This document shows, piece by piece, positions 1 through 10,705 of a stretch of 64,000 nt of DNA. Location of the stretch: contig NC_080168.1 of NCBI RefSeq assembly GCF_950295315.1, positions 75,247,519-75,311,518 of the forward strand. The letters run 5' to 3'. Numbering within the stretch: the first letter of the stretch is position 1; each line of letters begins with the position of its first letter. The position numbers and the translations under genes are program-made. This DNA comes from Erinaceus europaeus (lineage: Eukaryota; Chordata; Mammalia; Eulipotyphla; Erinaceidae). The notes below the pieces were generated by a model that saw only the letters and a program-made list of their open reading frames with translations, did not search any database and was not told the origin of the DNA.

Positions 1-234
1 CCAGTAATACACTAAGTAGGCAATGATAGGTCTACATTTTACATAAGAACTTTAAATATTTAACATACTTAGAAGATTGACTGAAATAGCAAATAAGATG
101 AAATTTGTACATCAAATAAAAATTTTCCCCTAAGAATATGCCTAGAAAGTTCATCAAGGAAATGTCTGTGTTGTTGCAAGCAAAACACTTCTATCTGCAC
201 CATATACCATTTTGGAATATCATTCTTTACTTTT

Positions 235-365
235 TTGTTTTATCATCACTGCTCCAGGTTAACTTTTTCAAAGAGAGAGAGATAGATGTAAAGACACCAC
301 AACACTGATGCTTCCTTTTGTCCCATTACAAAGCAATCATACTATCAAGTGAGCTATGTTGCCAC
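235..365 (-). repeat. old SINE-like fragment
   Basis: The stretch reads like a degraded SINE in reverse orientation: a T-rich start, 'CACTGCTCCAGGTTAACTTT', a GA-rich patch, and 'AAGTGAGCTATGTTGCCACCC' at the end. A second copy of the same layout lies at 39238-39412. Family membership rests on resemblance to that copy only. Confidence 0.5.
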
Positions 366-489
366 CCAGAGTGTAAGATTCTTAATATTTATTACTTTTA
401 ATGACCAACAATCATCAAAAAGACAAGCAACCAAATACCATCTGTATAGTCCATGTAAACATCTTATAATTAAAATATCACTTAATTCA

Positions 490-640
490 GTCATGGAGGT
501 GACTCGGTGGGTTAAAGGAAGGATTTGCATGTGTGTGAAGCTGGGTTTGAACACTGACACTACATATGTTAGAGCAGAACAGAGTAGTGCTCTGGTCTCT
601 CATCTTTTAGCTAAATAAAATAAACAAATAAAACTTAAAA
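490..640 (+). repeat. old tRNA-like SINE
   Basis: A tRNA-like head ('GGTGACTCGGTGGGTTAAAG') and B-box-like 'GGGTTTGAACAC' are followed by CT-rich sequence and an A-rich tail with AAAT units. The plus-strand open frame over it (349-618) is a by-product of the repeat. Confidence 0.5.
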
Positions 641-650
641 AAAACAGTAG

Positions 651-1012
651 GGGGCTGGGTGGTAGCACAGCAGGCTAAGCGCACATGGCATAAAGCGCAA
701 GGACCAGCATAAGGATCCCGGTTTGAGCCTCTGGCTCCCACGTGCAGGGGGGTCGCTTCACAACAGATGAAGCAGATCTGCAAGCGTCTATCCTTTTCTC
801 CCCCTCACTGTCTTTCCCATCTCTCTCTCTCTCAATTTCTCTCTTTCCTATCCAACAACAATAACAGCAGTAGCAACAACAATGATAATAACAACAATGG
901 CAACAAAATGGAAGAAATGGCCTCCAGGAGCAGTGGATTCATGGTGCAGGCACTGAGCCCCAGTGATAACCCTGGAGGCAAAAGGAATAAAATAAAATAA
1001 AACAAAAATAAA
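651..1012 (+). repeat. hedgehog tRNA-like SINE, long 3' variant
   Basis: Head with 'GGTAGCACAGCAGGCTAAGC', B-box-like 'CCGGTTTGAGCC', CT-rich middle and AAC/AAT-rich region. The copy then carries an extra 3' block ('CAGGAGCAGTGGATTCATGG' to 'AACCCTGGAGGCAAAA') absent from most copies here. The same block occurs at 17926-18262, 46172-46453 and 47402-47745, so it marks a subfamily. Reading frames inside are artefacts. Confidence 0.9.
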
Positions 1013-1045
1013 CTTAAAAATAAATGCATAAATAAAATATTTAGC

Positions 1046-1238
1046 TGCTAGGGTCAGGGCAGCACACCTGGTTAAGCACACATATTGTAGCATTCAAGGA
1101 CCTGGATTAAAGCCCCCAGTCTCCAACTGCAGAGGAGAACCTACACAACTGGTTATCAGTGCTGCAGGTATCTCTCTTTCTATTCCCCTTCCCCCTCAAT
1201 TTTTCTGAACCTATCTAAAATAAATAAACAATTTAAAA
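1046..1238 (+). repeat. older SINE, short variant
   Basis: Diverged member: 'GGTCAGGGCAGCACACCTGG TTAAG' head, 'GGATTAAAGCCCCC' in the B-box position, CT-rich stretch ending 'CTATCTAAAATAAATAAAC'. It lacks the AAC-rich block of the young copies. Confidence 0.75.
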
Positions 1239-1240
1239 AT

Positions 1241-1305
1241 TAGCTGTACCCCTCTTATCCTATGGTTTTGTTAATGTCTCCTTTCTTAAATAAATTAATT
1301 AAATT
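1241..1305 (+). repeat. 3' tip of retroposon family R
   Basis: Contains 'GTACCCCTCTTATCCTATGG' followed by 'TTTTGTTAATGTCTCC' and an A-rich tail. This is the same 3' terminus as the longer R copies at 56817-58296 and 12739-13074. Only about 65 bases remain. Confidence 0.7.
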
Positions 1306-2240
1306 AAAATTAGCTATCAATTTATTAGAAGTTCTGAACTCTATGGCAATTGGGTATTTAAGTAAAAATTTGGGGCTGAGTCACCTTTCTGAAACACTTG
1401 AAAGAACTCCCTAAATGAAGGAAATTGGAAACTGATTTATTTTCCTCAAATAGAATTCCAATTATATAAGCTCACAGGTACAATTCTATTTACTTAAACA
1501 TATATACTGTTTATAGGTCATTATGAAGAATGTAGCTACTTATGCATTCATTTCTCCTGGGAGACTTGATGTCACTTCTTGTGACAGTATTTTATCCCAG
1601 GCTATCTTTTCCAGGATGTTTGTAAAGCAAACATTCTAGACAGCTCAAGACAGCTCCTCCCTCCAGGACTGAGGACAGGCTTATTTCCAGACCAGGGTAA
1701 CTATGGCTGAGGAAGTCTGCTAGGAATCCTTTACAAGAATGGTGACTTCCTAAACTCATATTCCTGAGCTCTACCCCAGGCCCACTGTGTGCAAAGCACC
1801 CACCTGCTGTCCACTGCCCCCATAGATGGGAGCTGAAGTACAAGGACAACACGGAGAGCATGAAAAATCAAGTCTTGCATGTCTGCTCCAGGAGTTGCAT
1901 GTCTTCTAACTGCATTCATGAAGTTGTAGTGGGCTCTCTCACTAGATTACAGGCAGGGGAAATCTCAATATCTGCACGACTCCTGACAGCTATGCATGAT
2001 TATTTTCGTATTCTCAAAGGCTCACTGACTCCAGGGTAAGTCTTTGCACCCCCCTCTGACACTTGAAACTTGCAGCTGTCACTTGTACTCACACAGCTTT
2101 GGCAAATCCACTAAAGAACACCACCTCCTAATTCCTAGGGCTGCCTGTTTACTCTAGAGCTACTGAGATGAGGGAGCTTCCTTCTGGTGACCACCAGTGG
2201 GGTATCAGTGCCATGTTGATTATGATCTGTACACCAAGAC
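1306..2240. other. no recognisable feature
   Basis: Moderately AT-rich sequence with only short open frames on both strands. I see no splice-flanked coding segment, repeat family or RNA gene. Confidence 0.5.
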
Positions 2241-2254
2241 AAACTATCATTCTT

Positions 2255-2544
2255 TTATTTATTTATTTATTTATTTCCTTTTTGTTGCCCTTGTTGTTTC
2301 CATTGTTGTTGTAGCTATTATTGTTGTTGATGTCATCGTTGTTGGATAGGACAGAGAGAAATGGAGAGAGGAGGGGAAGACAGAGAGGGGGGAGAGAAAG
2401 ACGGACACCTGCAGACCTGCTTCACCGCTTGTGAAGCGACTCCCCTGCAGGTGGGGAGCCAGGGGCTCGAACCGGGATCCTTGAGCCAGTCCCTGCGCTT
2501 TGCGCCACGTGCGCTTAACCTGCTGCGCTACCGCCCGACTCCCC
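2255..2544 (-). repeat. hedgehog tRNA-like SINE, full length
   Basis: A near-consensus copy read on the minus strand: tRNA-like head at the right end ('GCGCTACCGCCCGACTCCCC' in plus reading), 'GGGCTCGAACCGGGATCC', GA-rich middle, and (TTTA)n at the left. It is flanked by an exact 14-bp target duplication, AAACTATCATTCTT, at 2241-2254 and 2545-2558. Confidence 0.95.
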
Positions 2545-2819
2545 AAACTATCATTCTTATGCCTCTGGTGATGATATGATTTCAAAGACCAACCTGCAAG
2601 TCTTGCCCACAGTCAGTCATTCTCTCTCTCCCCCTCTCTCTGAGGCTTGAGAAACTTTCATATAAGTTGGGTATATTTTTCAAAATTGATATTGTAAAAG
2701 AGAGATGAAGTACTAGAAGACACCATCCTCTACTTCTTTTTTGAGTAAATCCATGTGGCAGGCAGAACAATGTCAATGTCTACATACTACTCCCCGGAAC
2801 TTGTGACTAGATCTACATT

Positions 2820-3111
2820 TTTTAAATATTTATTTATTTACTTTCCCTTTTGTTGCCCTTGTTTTTTTTATTGTTGTAGTTATTTTTGTTGTTGGTATTG
2901 ATATCGTCTTTATTAGATAGGATAGAGAGAAATGGAGAGAGGAGGGAAGACAGAGAGGGGGGAGAGAAAGATAGAAACTTGCAGACCTGCTTCACTGCCT
3001 GTGAAGCAACTCCCTTGCAGGTGGGGAGCCAGGGGCTTGAACTGGGATCTTATGCGGGTCCTTGCGCTTCACGCCATGTGTGCTTAACCCACTGTGCTAC
3101 TGCCCTACTCC
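2820..3111 (-). repeat. hedgehog tRNA-like SINE
   Basis: Same organisation as the previous copy, more diverged ('GGGCTTGAACTGGGATC'). Flanks CTAGATCTAC (left) and CTAGATTTAC (right) are a probable target duplication with one mismatch. Confidence 0.9.
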
Positions 3112-3117
3112 CTAGAT

Positions 3118-3345
3118 TTACTCCCCCCCACACACACTGGGTTTATTGCTGGGGCTCAAAGCCTGTGATGGCATTTTCTTTCCTTCTAGATCAGGGCTGA
3201 GGAACCACTCAACCGCTCATAAAGTATCACCCTGCAGATATTCCCATGTAATGATCCATGGCTCAAGCCCAATTCCCTTGTTCTTTGTAGCATGTGAGCT
3301 CTACCAGGTGAATCACCAGCCAGCTCCCATAACTAGGTTACATTA
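3118..3345. repeat. possible very old SINE remnant
   Basis: Phrases such as 'GCTGGGGCTCAAAGCCTGTG' and 'GTGAATCACCAGCCAGCTCCC' recall reversed SINE heads, but the match is loose. Nothing else is recognised here. Confidence 0.25.
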
Positions 3346-3796
3346 AGTTGCAAAACGTGATTTATAGATGAATAATGCTAAGGGCATTGAGATGGGAGGC
3401 TTTCCTAGCTCACCCAAATAAACTCAGTTAAATCACATCAACTTACAGTGTAGAGATCCAGAGTGACAGCAGTGCAAGGTTTGTAAGTGAAAAAGGACCA
3501 CAGACCAAGGAGCAGGCACAACCCTGCTGAGAAGAAAACAGATCTCTGCTAGACTCTCCAGAAAGGCATACAGCCCTGATGATAGCATGATTTGAACCCA
3601 GGGAAACTTGTGCTGGATTTCTGAGCTATGAAACTTTAAGATAGTGTATCTGTACTGTTTAAGTTGCTAAGTCTGTGGCAACATGTTACTGCAGTAGAAG
3701 AGTAATACAGATTCCAGATTCTTCTACTAAGGAATAACCACAACTCAGTATCTGGATGTTATACTATGGGGCTGGGCAACAGAGAAACACAATGCC

Positions 3797-3845
3797 CATT
3801 CATTCATTCATTCATTCATTCATTCATTCATTCATTCATACATTC
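3797..3845. repeat. (CATT)n microsatellite
   Basis: About twelve tandem CATT units, one altered to CATA near the end. It produces a repetitive Ser-Phe-Ile-His frame that is not a gene. Confidence 0.97.
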
Positions 3846-4215
3846 ACTGTTTCACTCTGTGGATTTACAAATGCCTACTTTTGTCCAGGCACTGTTCTCT
3901 GTGCTGCGCTACAAAGTGCAATGATGAACAGTAGAGTCCCAGTAAGTGCTATTCCCACTGAACTTGTGCTGCAGAAGTTAGAGATGGATACACAGACAGA
4001 AAACAGGACAGTAAATGAATAAAATAATTTCAAACAGTGATGGTAAGTACCATAAGGGAAGAGAAAACAGAAGATGTGCTAGAGATGACAGAGGAACGTT
4101 GGGGGGACAAAACTTCAGACTAAGTGTGTATGGGGGGAATGGTCTCCAAGATATGACAATTGAGCTGAATTTAAAAATGCACAAGATGCCAGTCAGACCA
4201 AGGGACAGGTCAGCT
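3846..4215 (+). repeat. probable L2 (LINE-2) fragment
   Basis: The order of 'GTCCAGGCACTGTTCTCTGT', 'AATGATGAACAGTAGAG', 'GAAAACAGGACAGTAAATGA' and 'GGTAAGTACCATAAGGGAAG' follows the familiar ancient mammalian L2 3' region. Divergence is high and boundaries are soft. Confidence 0.55.
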
Positions 4216-4845
4216 CCTGAGCTACTGTACCCATAGCTGGCCTGTTCTTTCTAAGGCAACAATGAAAGATGAAATGCCCACTCCGGAAAACTGACACAAC
4301 TCCTTTATCAGAGAAAAAGAACTTGGTGTGAACTGCTCCTCTCATCTTCCTGTCTTCACTCCTCACAAGCAAAACTGTAAAGGCTTTCTTTTTTTAAAAC
4401 ATATTTTATGATCAGTGTAAATACTGCACTACCCCTGAATCTGTGAGTATCATTCTCCGTGAGAGCACTCAGTGTCCTCCTTATCTGAATATGGATGTGG
4501 CTAGATTCCTGAGAAGCCTGGCTGCTGCTTGTTACTGTGATGAATGGATGTCCCTGTGTGGCTGGTGCTGCAACTATCGGTGACATCGGCCCCAGGGCCA
4601 AATCTGTCATTCAGGTTCAGAGAAAGACAAAGAACAAGACTCTGTGCAGACTGTGGTTGGCTCCCCTGTGCACTTAATTATGACAAAATAAAAACACACA
4701 GGGGGTGACAAACACATAGAATCCCCTCTCCTGTCTTCTGTGTAGGAATGACTCTCTGAGCTCTAAACCACACACTGCATGGCAGCCATTTCACTTGTCT
4801 ACTGTACAGTCTTGATAAAGACAAAGATAAACCTAGAAGGGAAAA
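4216..4845. other. no recognisable feature
   Basis: No convincing coding frame or repeat. The 84-codon minus frame at 4356-4610 has no recognisable motif. Confidence 0.45.
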
Positions 4846-5132
4846 GCTTCACAAATAGTGAAGTAATGCTACAGATGTCTCTCTTTCTCTCTCCTGCTCT
4901 ATCTTCCCCTCAATTTCTTTCTTACCAGCAAAGGTAAAGTAGGGGGAGCTGGCACTGGTGTACTGGGTTGAACATAGACGTTGTGGTACATAAGCTCCTG
5001 AGTTTAAGCCTCTAATCCCTACCTGTAGGTAGGTGAAGCAGTGCATCAGGTGTCTCTCTCTCCCTCTCTATTTAACCCTTCTATCTCATTTTCTCTATCT
5101 CTATCCAATGACTAAATAAACAAAAAAAAATT
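4846..5132 (+). repeat. two adjacent old SINE pieces
   Basis: A 5'-truncated piece (4846-4940, 'CACAAATAGTGAAGTAATGC' then CT-rich) is followed by a fuller copy (4943-5132, 'GGAGCTGGCACTGGTGTACT' head, 'GAGTTTAAGCCTC', CT-rich, A-rich tail). Confidence 0.65.
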
Positions 5133-5891
5133 CAAAATCTGAGATACACAAAAATATTTGGTCTGTATTCTTGTTCTGTATGCAAACAGAATAAACTTAT
5201 AAATAGTGAGAGATTTACATAACTTCAGGTCACTTAATGAGTGAGAGGCATTTCTGTGTGCAGGTGGGATGCTGAGCTAACTAGTTCACTGACTATTAAG
5301 AAAGCTTTCAGAGTCAGAATATCTGGGCTTGATTCCTAGATCTACCATTTGACAACTCTGTGAAATTAAATAGGACATATTTTTGATCAAGCTTCAATTC
5401 TGTTTTCTCTAGGTCAAAAGCAAGACACTTCCAGTGGACTTTATGAGGGGGGTCTCATACTTAGAAAATGAGATATACTGGTTGCCCTGTAGAAACATGA
5501 GCATAAAGTCCAGGCATCCTTACTCATGTGCTACAACCTGCTGTATCTAAAACCAATAGTCTAGAGCCTAACACCTTGCTCCTTGATTGCTCTACTCAGT
5601 AATCCTGTCCAGGACAGCCTGGTAGAAGTATATACTCATCACACAGACATACCTAATACCAGACACTTCTCAGCCTCTGCTCTGCTTTTCTTATGCTTTT
5701 TTCTCACCAGTGAACTGTGTAAATCTGCCACCCACAAGTTATAATCAACACTGGCAACAAGAATCTCTGGACAAATAGCTTCTCCCATAACAACCACCTC
5801 CAGACCAGCTAGCAGAGAAACTAACCCTTTGGGGTCTTGCTCTGACAAGGAAGGGCTATAAGAGAGTGTCCTGGGGTTTTGTGGTCTTTGC
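5133..5891. other. no recognisable feature
   Basis: Unique-looking sequence with no supported gene. The minus frame 5639-5893 (84 codons) has no motif I recognise. Confidence 0.45.
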
Positions 5892-5906
5892 AAGGCTGCA
5901 TCTTTT

Positions 5907-6173
5907 TTTTTTTAATTCCCTTTTGTTGCCCTTGTTGTTTTATTGTTGTAGTTATTATTGATGTCGTTGTTGTGGGATAGGACAGAGAGAAATGGAGAGA
6001 GGAGGGGAAGACAGAGAGGGGGAGAGAAAGACAGACACCTGCAGACCTGCTTCACCGCCTGTGAAGGGACCTGCCTGCAGGTGGGGAGCCGGGGGCTCGA
6101 ACCGGGATCCTGACGCCGGTCCTTGAGCTTAGCGTCACCTGCGCTTAACCCGCTGCGCTACAGCCCGACTCCC
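5907..6173 (-). repeat. hedgehog tRNA-like SINE, young
   Basis: Near-consensus minus-strand copy ('GGGCTCGAACCGGGATCC'). It is flanked by a 15-bp direct repeat, AAGGCTGCATCTTTT, at 5892-5906 and 6174-6188, so insertion was by target-primed reverse transcription. Confidence 0.95.
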
Positions 6174-6337
6174 AAGGCTGCATCTTTTAAGACTAGATAA
6201 TAAATATTTAGATTTAAAATTCTCACTAGCATATTTTTGTTTCTTGATATATTTTTGTGTGGTGACCCCAGCAGGAGTTTGGGACTATTAGCATACAAAT
6301 GATGTCACCCTGAGGAGGTGCTTCAGAGAAGGGAATG

Positions 6338-6344
6338 TATAAAA
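6338..6344 (+). promoter_or_regulatory. TATA box in probable LTR
   Basis: TATAAAA, placed upstream of an AATAAA signal within the probable solo LTR. Function is inferred from position. Confidence 0.5.
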
Positions 6345-6640
6345 GCAAGGGACTTGGAGCACATGACTCTTTTGGCTGGCTGCTGCTGCTGCTTCTGGTC
6401 AGAAGCTTCTTCTGGTCAGGTATCCGCCATGGCTGCTTTTCCTGGGAACTGAACACGTGTGACTCTGCTAGCCGGTAAACTTTTAGATCCCTCTACAGCC
6501 ATGAGCAACTCATAACCAGAGCTTGTAATTGTTTATTTTATGGGACTAAACTTTGATAACCATATTCAGACTTTATAGACCTAGCGTACGCTTAACCCTT
6601 GATGATAATTGCTTATTTTGTCTTTTACCTGTTTCACCCT

Positions 6641-6646
6641 AATAAA
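6641..6646 (+). promoter_or_regulatory. polyadenylation signal in probable LTR
   Basis: AATAAA followed by 'CCTTGTATTGATTAAACC', near the 3' end of the probable LTR. Confidence 0.5.
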
Positions 6647-6723
6647 CCTTGTATTGATTAAACCAGTTCCCAGCTCCCGCTGTGAATTCTTCTATATGAG
6701 CCACAAGCAGCCCCAACCCCCAT

Positions 6724-7203
6724 ACCTCTTTTTAAGTTAATTTACAACATTTTTGTTTGTTTCTAACCAGAGCACTGTTCAGCTCTGACTGTTGGTGGTA
6801 TTTGGATAAAATAAAATGGTGCCTCTTGCATGCAAAACTTATATACTACTACTGTACTATCTCCCTGGCCTATCATAATGCTTTTAAAATGTAAGAACAA
6901 TACTGTCAACTGTAAACCATTTTTAAAAAGAACAATTGGGCTGACACATTAGCTCACCTGGATAGTAAGCTGCATTGCTGGGCTTGAACCTGGGTCATGC
7001 ACATAGCAAAACAGTGCACCATCTAAGTGAACTATTAACATTTTGCAAAGCCAATTCATCTATATTTTTTAAAGATTTTATCTCATAAGGTAAGGAAAGG
7101 AGAAAGGGGCCAAAATATAACTCTGGCATATGCAGTGTCAGAAATAAAACTTAGAACTTCATGCTAGCAAATTCTTCTGCCATACCACCTCCTGGACCAT
7201 CAC
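6724..7203. repeat. cluster of three old SINE-like fragments
   Basis: 6724-6868 (reverse, ends 'CTATCTCCCTGGCC'), 6938-7038 (forward, 'GGGCTTGAACCTGGGTC') and 7060-7203 (reverse, ends 'GCCATACCACCTCCTGGACC') each keep recognisable SINE head phrases. All are strongly diverged. Confidence 0.5.
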
Positions 7204-9100
7204 TTTAATTTTTCTTGATTTTCATATATATAAGCTGAGGCCTCTAACCTTGCAGGTTGTTCATCTGTGAATCTATGATTCCTCACTCCACAAATGGTGC
7301 AGAATATGAGGACCCCTCCTCTCTGTCAACATAGTCTGGCTAGTGTAGGGGAGGGGTGGGTAAGGGTCAGGGCTATAAGTCAGCTCTACGTCTGGCTGAT
7401 AGAGTCATGCTGACAGACAAGTGTTGTGACCAACACCAATCCAAAATTTCTCCTGGACACATGTGTACACAATCACACACAGGACAATGACCGAGCTTTG
7501 TAAAAGCTGTCCATTCTGTGCTGCTACTAGTATTATAGTTAATAAAGGTAATGAAGACATTGCTGGAAAATCTAATATAAAGACAATGATTGTGGTACCA
7601 AGACACCTGATAAGTCAGCTGGAGAGCCTTTGCTCATACCACCTAATGAGAGCTGACCTGGAGAACAGGGATGACTTAGGCATTTAGGAAGTAAAGAGGT
7701 CTGCTGTGGGGGTCCACGTGGAGAAGGAAGATGACTAACAGACAGGAATCTCTGCACTCTGTTGTGATCATCATATTCAAAGTATGCCAGAGCAGAGAGC
7801 TGAAGTTGAGGAGGATGCCTGCTCCCTACAGAGGATGTGGTAGTCCCAGAGATGAAAAGTGAAAGCCCCCTGTCCTTCAAATAGCATAGAACTTGTTTAG
7901 AACTGCTAGAAGTGTTCAGCCACAGAGGCTCAAGGGCTCAGTGAAGAATTTGAATCCCCCAGTGGAGACAGGAAAAATACTGGAGGTGGCCTGGATCGTG
8001 TGGGAAGAGCAAATTAGAAGCAACCTGGATGCTGCCTGGCAGAGCCTAGTGACAGGTTGGGGGTGTGGGGGAGAAAAGGTCATGGTGAAGTTAAGGATGA
8101 CTGGAGTTCCTGGCTGAGGAAAGGACTGATGGCTGTGTCTTAGTTGCCAAGACAACAAGCCTAAAAGGCAGTCAGAGAGAGGCTACAGTCTCTCTCTGGG
8201 AGTCTCTGCTCTTGGTTATGTAATACAGAGCTGTTCTCCCTCCTCTGCTTACAAGTGCAATACATTAAGTGGGGCGTGTTTATCACCTGAGATGACTCAC
8301 CCTTCAGTTGTGCCAGAATGCTGTAGGTTGCAATCATACTTCAGAAACACATATTTTCTAGCATTGTTATGTATACAATCACCTGCAATATCTAATCCCA
8401 GCCATTCAAAGGAAAAATAAATGAAAACATCCTAACCTTTAGCATTATGCAAAAGTTCTTTAAACACAGGATAGTACAGCAGAGGTTTTTTTTTTCCCCT
8501 GTAGATGTACTATATATTTTCACTCATGAAACTGAAGATACTACCTATAAATTTGAAAATGTATGCTTCTTCCAAGTATTACTTCTTAATGCAGCCAAAA
8601 TTGTTAACAACCAGGGAAAGGTCCAATTTATAAATTATCTTCTCAGCATATAGTATACACTGTGAATTTGCATGCATATTAAATGCAAATAACCAGAAGT
8701 GCATAACATTAAGGCTTCAAATTTATATGGAGAAAAGACAGTAAATTTTAGCATTAAAATTCTTCCTAGAAAATATTAACTCCCCACACTCCATGTGCTT
8801 GTCAGAAAGTCTGCAAGAAATGTCCTAGCAACACTGGAGACAACAGAAACCCCTTACCTAACCCTCCCCTGCATGCCAGGCAGAAGAGCACCACCCACAT
8901 TCAGGTGGAGCAGAGCCTCCAGGCTTTTAGTCATCTTTCTCCACTTCACTCCCAAGCCATTCCCCTCTCTCCAGATCACTTTCCTTAGGTGGTGATGAGT
9001 AAACCATTAACTATCAGCTACATGTGCATAAAAGGTGAGATTTCTGGACTGAGGAGGGTGGCTTAGCAGGGAAAGTGTATTTTCTTTTTGGCATGGAAGT
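7204..9100. other. no recognisable feature
   Basis: Several 60-100 codon frames exist on both strands (7572-7880, 7893-8117 and others). None shows a domain, and they overlap on opposite strands. No repeat family is identified. Confidence 0.45.
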
Positions 9101-9141
9101 ATGAATTTTCTTTAAAAAAAAAAAACAAAGAGAAAAAAAAG

Positions 9142-9569
9142 TGTTGTTTTCAACAGGCTATGTTGTTTTCACTGGGCTGTTTTCACAGGCGGGTAACAGA
9201 TGACCAGGGACTCATGGGTGGGTTGTACTCAGTATCTCTTTATTCATGCAGGATGCAGCACAATCTATACCAAGCTAAACTAAACTAAACTAAAACGAAC
9301 AGTGTTGTCTTCATATATACTTCCCAAGTAGGGTGTGAACAGGATGTGACATAGAGAGGGTGGAGAGAAAAGTGACTGGTGAAAATCAGGGTATGACAAG
9401 GAGAGGGGGCGGAGCAGGTGAGAATTCTACCATTAAACCACCAATGCCCTGGAGGGAAGGTGGTGCTTGTTAACAGAGGTTATGTAAATAGAATACAGTG
9501 TTATGTAAATAGAATGCAGGGGGGATTAAACCAAATGAAACAGAAGGGGTTTTTAGAAGCATACCAACA
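9142..9569 (-). repeat. 3' LTR of the minus-strand ERV
   Basis: 428-bp repeat matching 11217-11626. In element orientation it starts TGTTGGTATGC and ends in CAACA. Near its outer end the segment TGTTGTTTTC is partly duplicated (9142 and 9161), making this copy longer than the other LTR. It contains AATAAA on the minus strand (plus reading TTTATT, about 9238-9243). Confidence 0.93.
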
Positions 9570-9590
9570 ATTCCCCCTTTCTTTTTAACT
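9570..9590 (-). promoter_or_regulatory. polypurine tract
   Basis: On the minus strand 'AAAAAGAAAGGGGGAAT' sits immediately 5' of TGTTGG, the first bases of the 3' LTR. This is the expected position of the plus-strand DNA primer of a retrovirus. Confidence 0.9.
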
Positions 9591-10705
9591 AATGGCCATA
9601 ATATCAGGATTGTGGGGTGAACAGAAACCTATATCGTACAGGCGTTTTCAAAAGAACTGGCATAAGACATGGAAAACAAAATAGGCGAGCAGCAATAACC
9701 AGTGTGATGCCAAGGGGAATGTTTCTTGCCTCAAAGGGCATTTCCTGCCTCTGTGGGCATAACCTAATAAGGAGGGAGAGTTTTCTGCCTCTGGGAACAG
9801 AGCCTGCAGGTGACGGGACATGGTCTATAAAGTCTCAAGGCAACTGGCTGAAGTTAGTCTTTGAGAAACACAGCAGCGTGTACCAGTAAGTCCGATGGAG
9901 GTGTCAGTCCAAAGTAGCTGACCACAGAAGAAAACGCTGCATGTCTGTCTCGATGGGGAATGTCGACCACCAGAATTCTGCTTTTCTGTAGAGAGTGATC
10001 TTTGGAGTCTGGAATCTGTTTCTTCAGGTTGTGCCAGGTCACATCATTGGTTTCTGGGGGTGTGTTGTAGTCATTCCATCTTGTGGGCAATGTCAGAGAA
10101 CAGGATCCAAATGGATTTCCAGGAATTCCATTTGAGTAGATGCTTTTTCATGTGAAGACTTGACAGCTGAAATTCACTTACTTGTCAAACAAAACTTGCA
10201 GCAGATTAGAAGTTTACTATAATTGATAACTCCATTATAATTGGAAGTCCTTTCTAGTATGATTTTAAGGTTGTTTAAACAGTTTAAACTCAATAAAATG
10301 TGGAAAGGTAAACAGAAGAACCACGGTAGAAGCCTCAGGCATGAGAATAATTAACATAATCACTGCACTATCTGCCCCACCCATAACTCATACTGTTTCA
10401 GGATTAAACGTTTCAGATTTATGCCAAGACGTAAAAAAGAAATCAAAGGAGGGAAAAAACAATGTTTTAAATAGTTTCTGGATGTCTCTAGAAATCATGG
10501 CTGCATCCAGCATTTTTTTTAAGTCAATGTCAAACAAAAATTCAGTCATTCAAATCACTCTCTTATGAAACAGATCTCACCATGTAGCATTATGAGTCCC
10601 CGGAGGGCATCCTAGTCCAAAAAGCTCTTCAAAATTCCATTTAGGGTGCTTCTGACTGTTCCTGCTGGATTGCTTCAGGCACCCATTTTTAAAAGTGTCT
10701 TCCCA

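Larger units (their letters stand above)
6258..6722 (+). mobile_element. probable solo LTR of an endogenous retrovirus
   Basis: The segment begins TGTGGTGACC and ends CCCCCA. It has a TATA box (TATAAAA, 6338-6344) followed about 300 bases later by an AATAAA signal (6641-6646), the order expected for U3-R-U5. The upstream part contains a run of CTG units (about 6379-6393). No matching target duplication is visible, so the ends are provisional. An unrelated promoter plus poly(A) arrangement cannot be excluded. Confidence 0.5.

Noticed and set aside
655..760. Functional tRNA gene suggested by A- and B-box-like sequence in SINE heads
   Set aside because: No complete cloverleaf, no terminator in the right place, and the same head recurs in every SINE copy.
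2361..2579. Recurring open frames of about 70-105 codons with Arg/Glu-rich 'GGEKD' text (also at 2886, 15606, 47440 and others)
   Set aside because: These are the reverse complement of the tRNA-like SINE read through. They recur wherever a young SINE lies and are not genes.
3756..4022. 88-codon frame with Ser-Phe-Ile-His repeats
   Set aside because: The repeat is the (CATT)n microsatellite, and the remainder overlaps an L2-like fragment.
7572..8158. Several 70-100 codon overlapping frames as a possible unique gene
   Set aside because: Frames overlap on both strands without motifs, splice context or start-site support, as expected by chance in GC-moderate DNA.
9617..9889. 90-codon plus-strand frame inside the ERV
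   Set aside because: It is antisense to the element. In the sense direction the region is a broken remnant, perhaps of the retroviral 3' gene, with stops.
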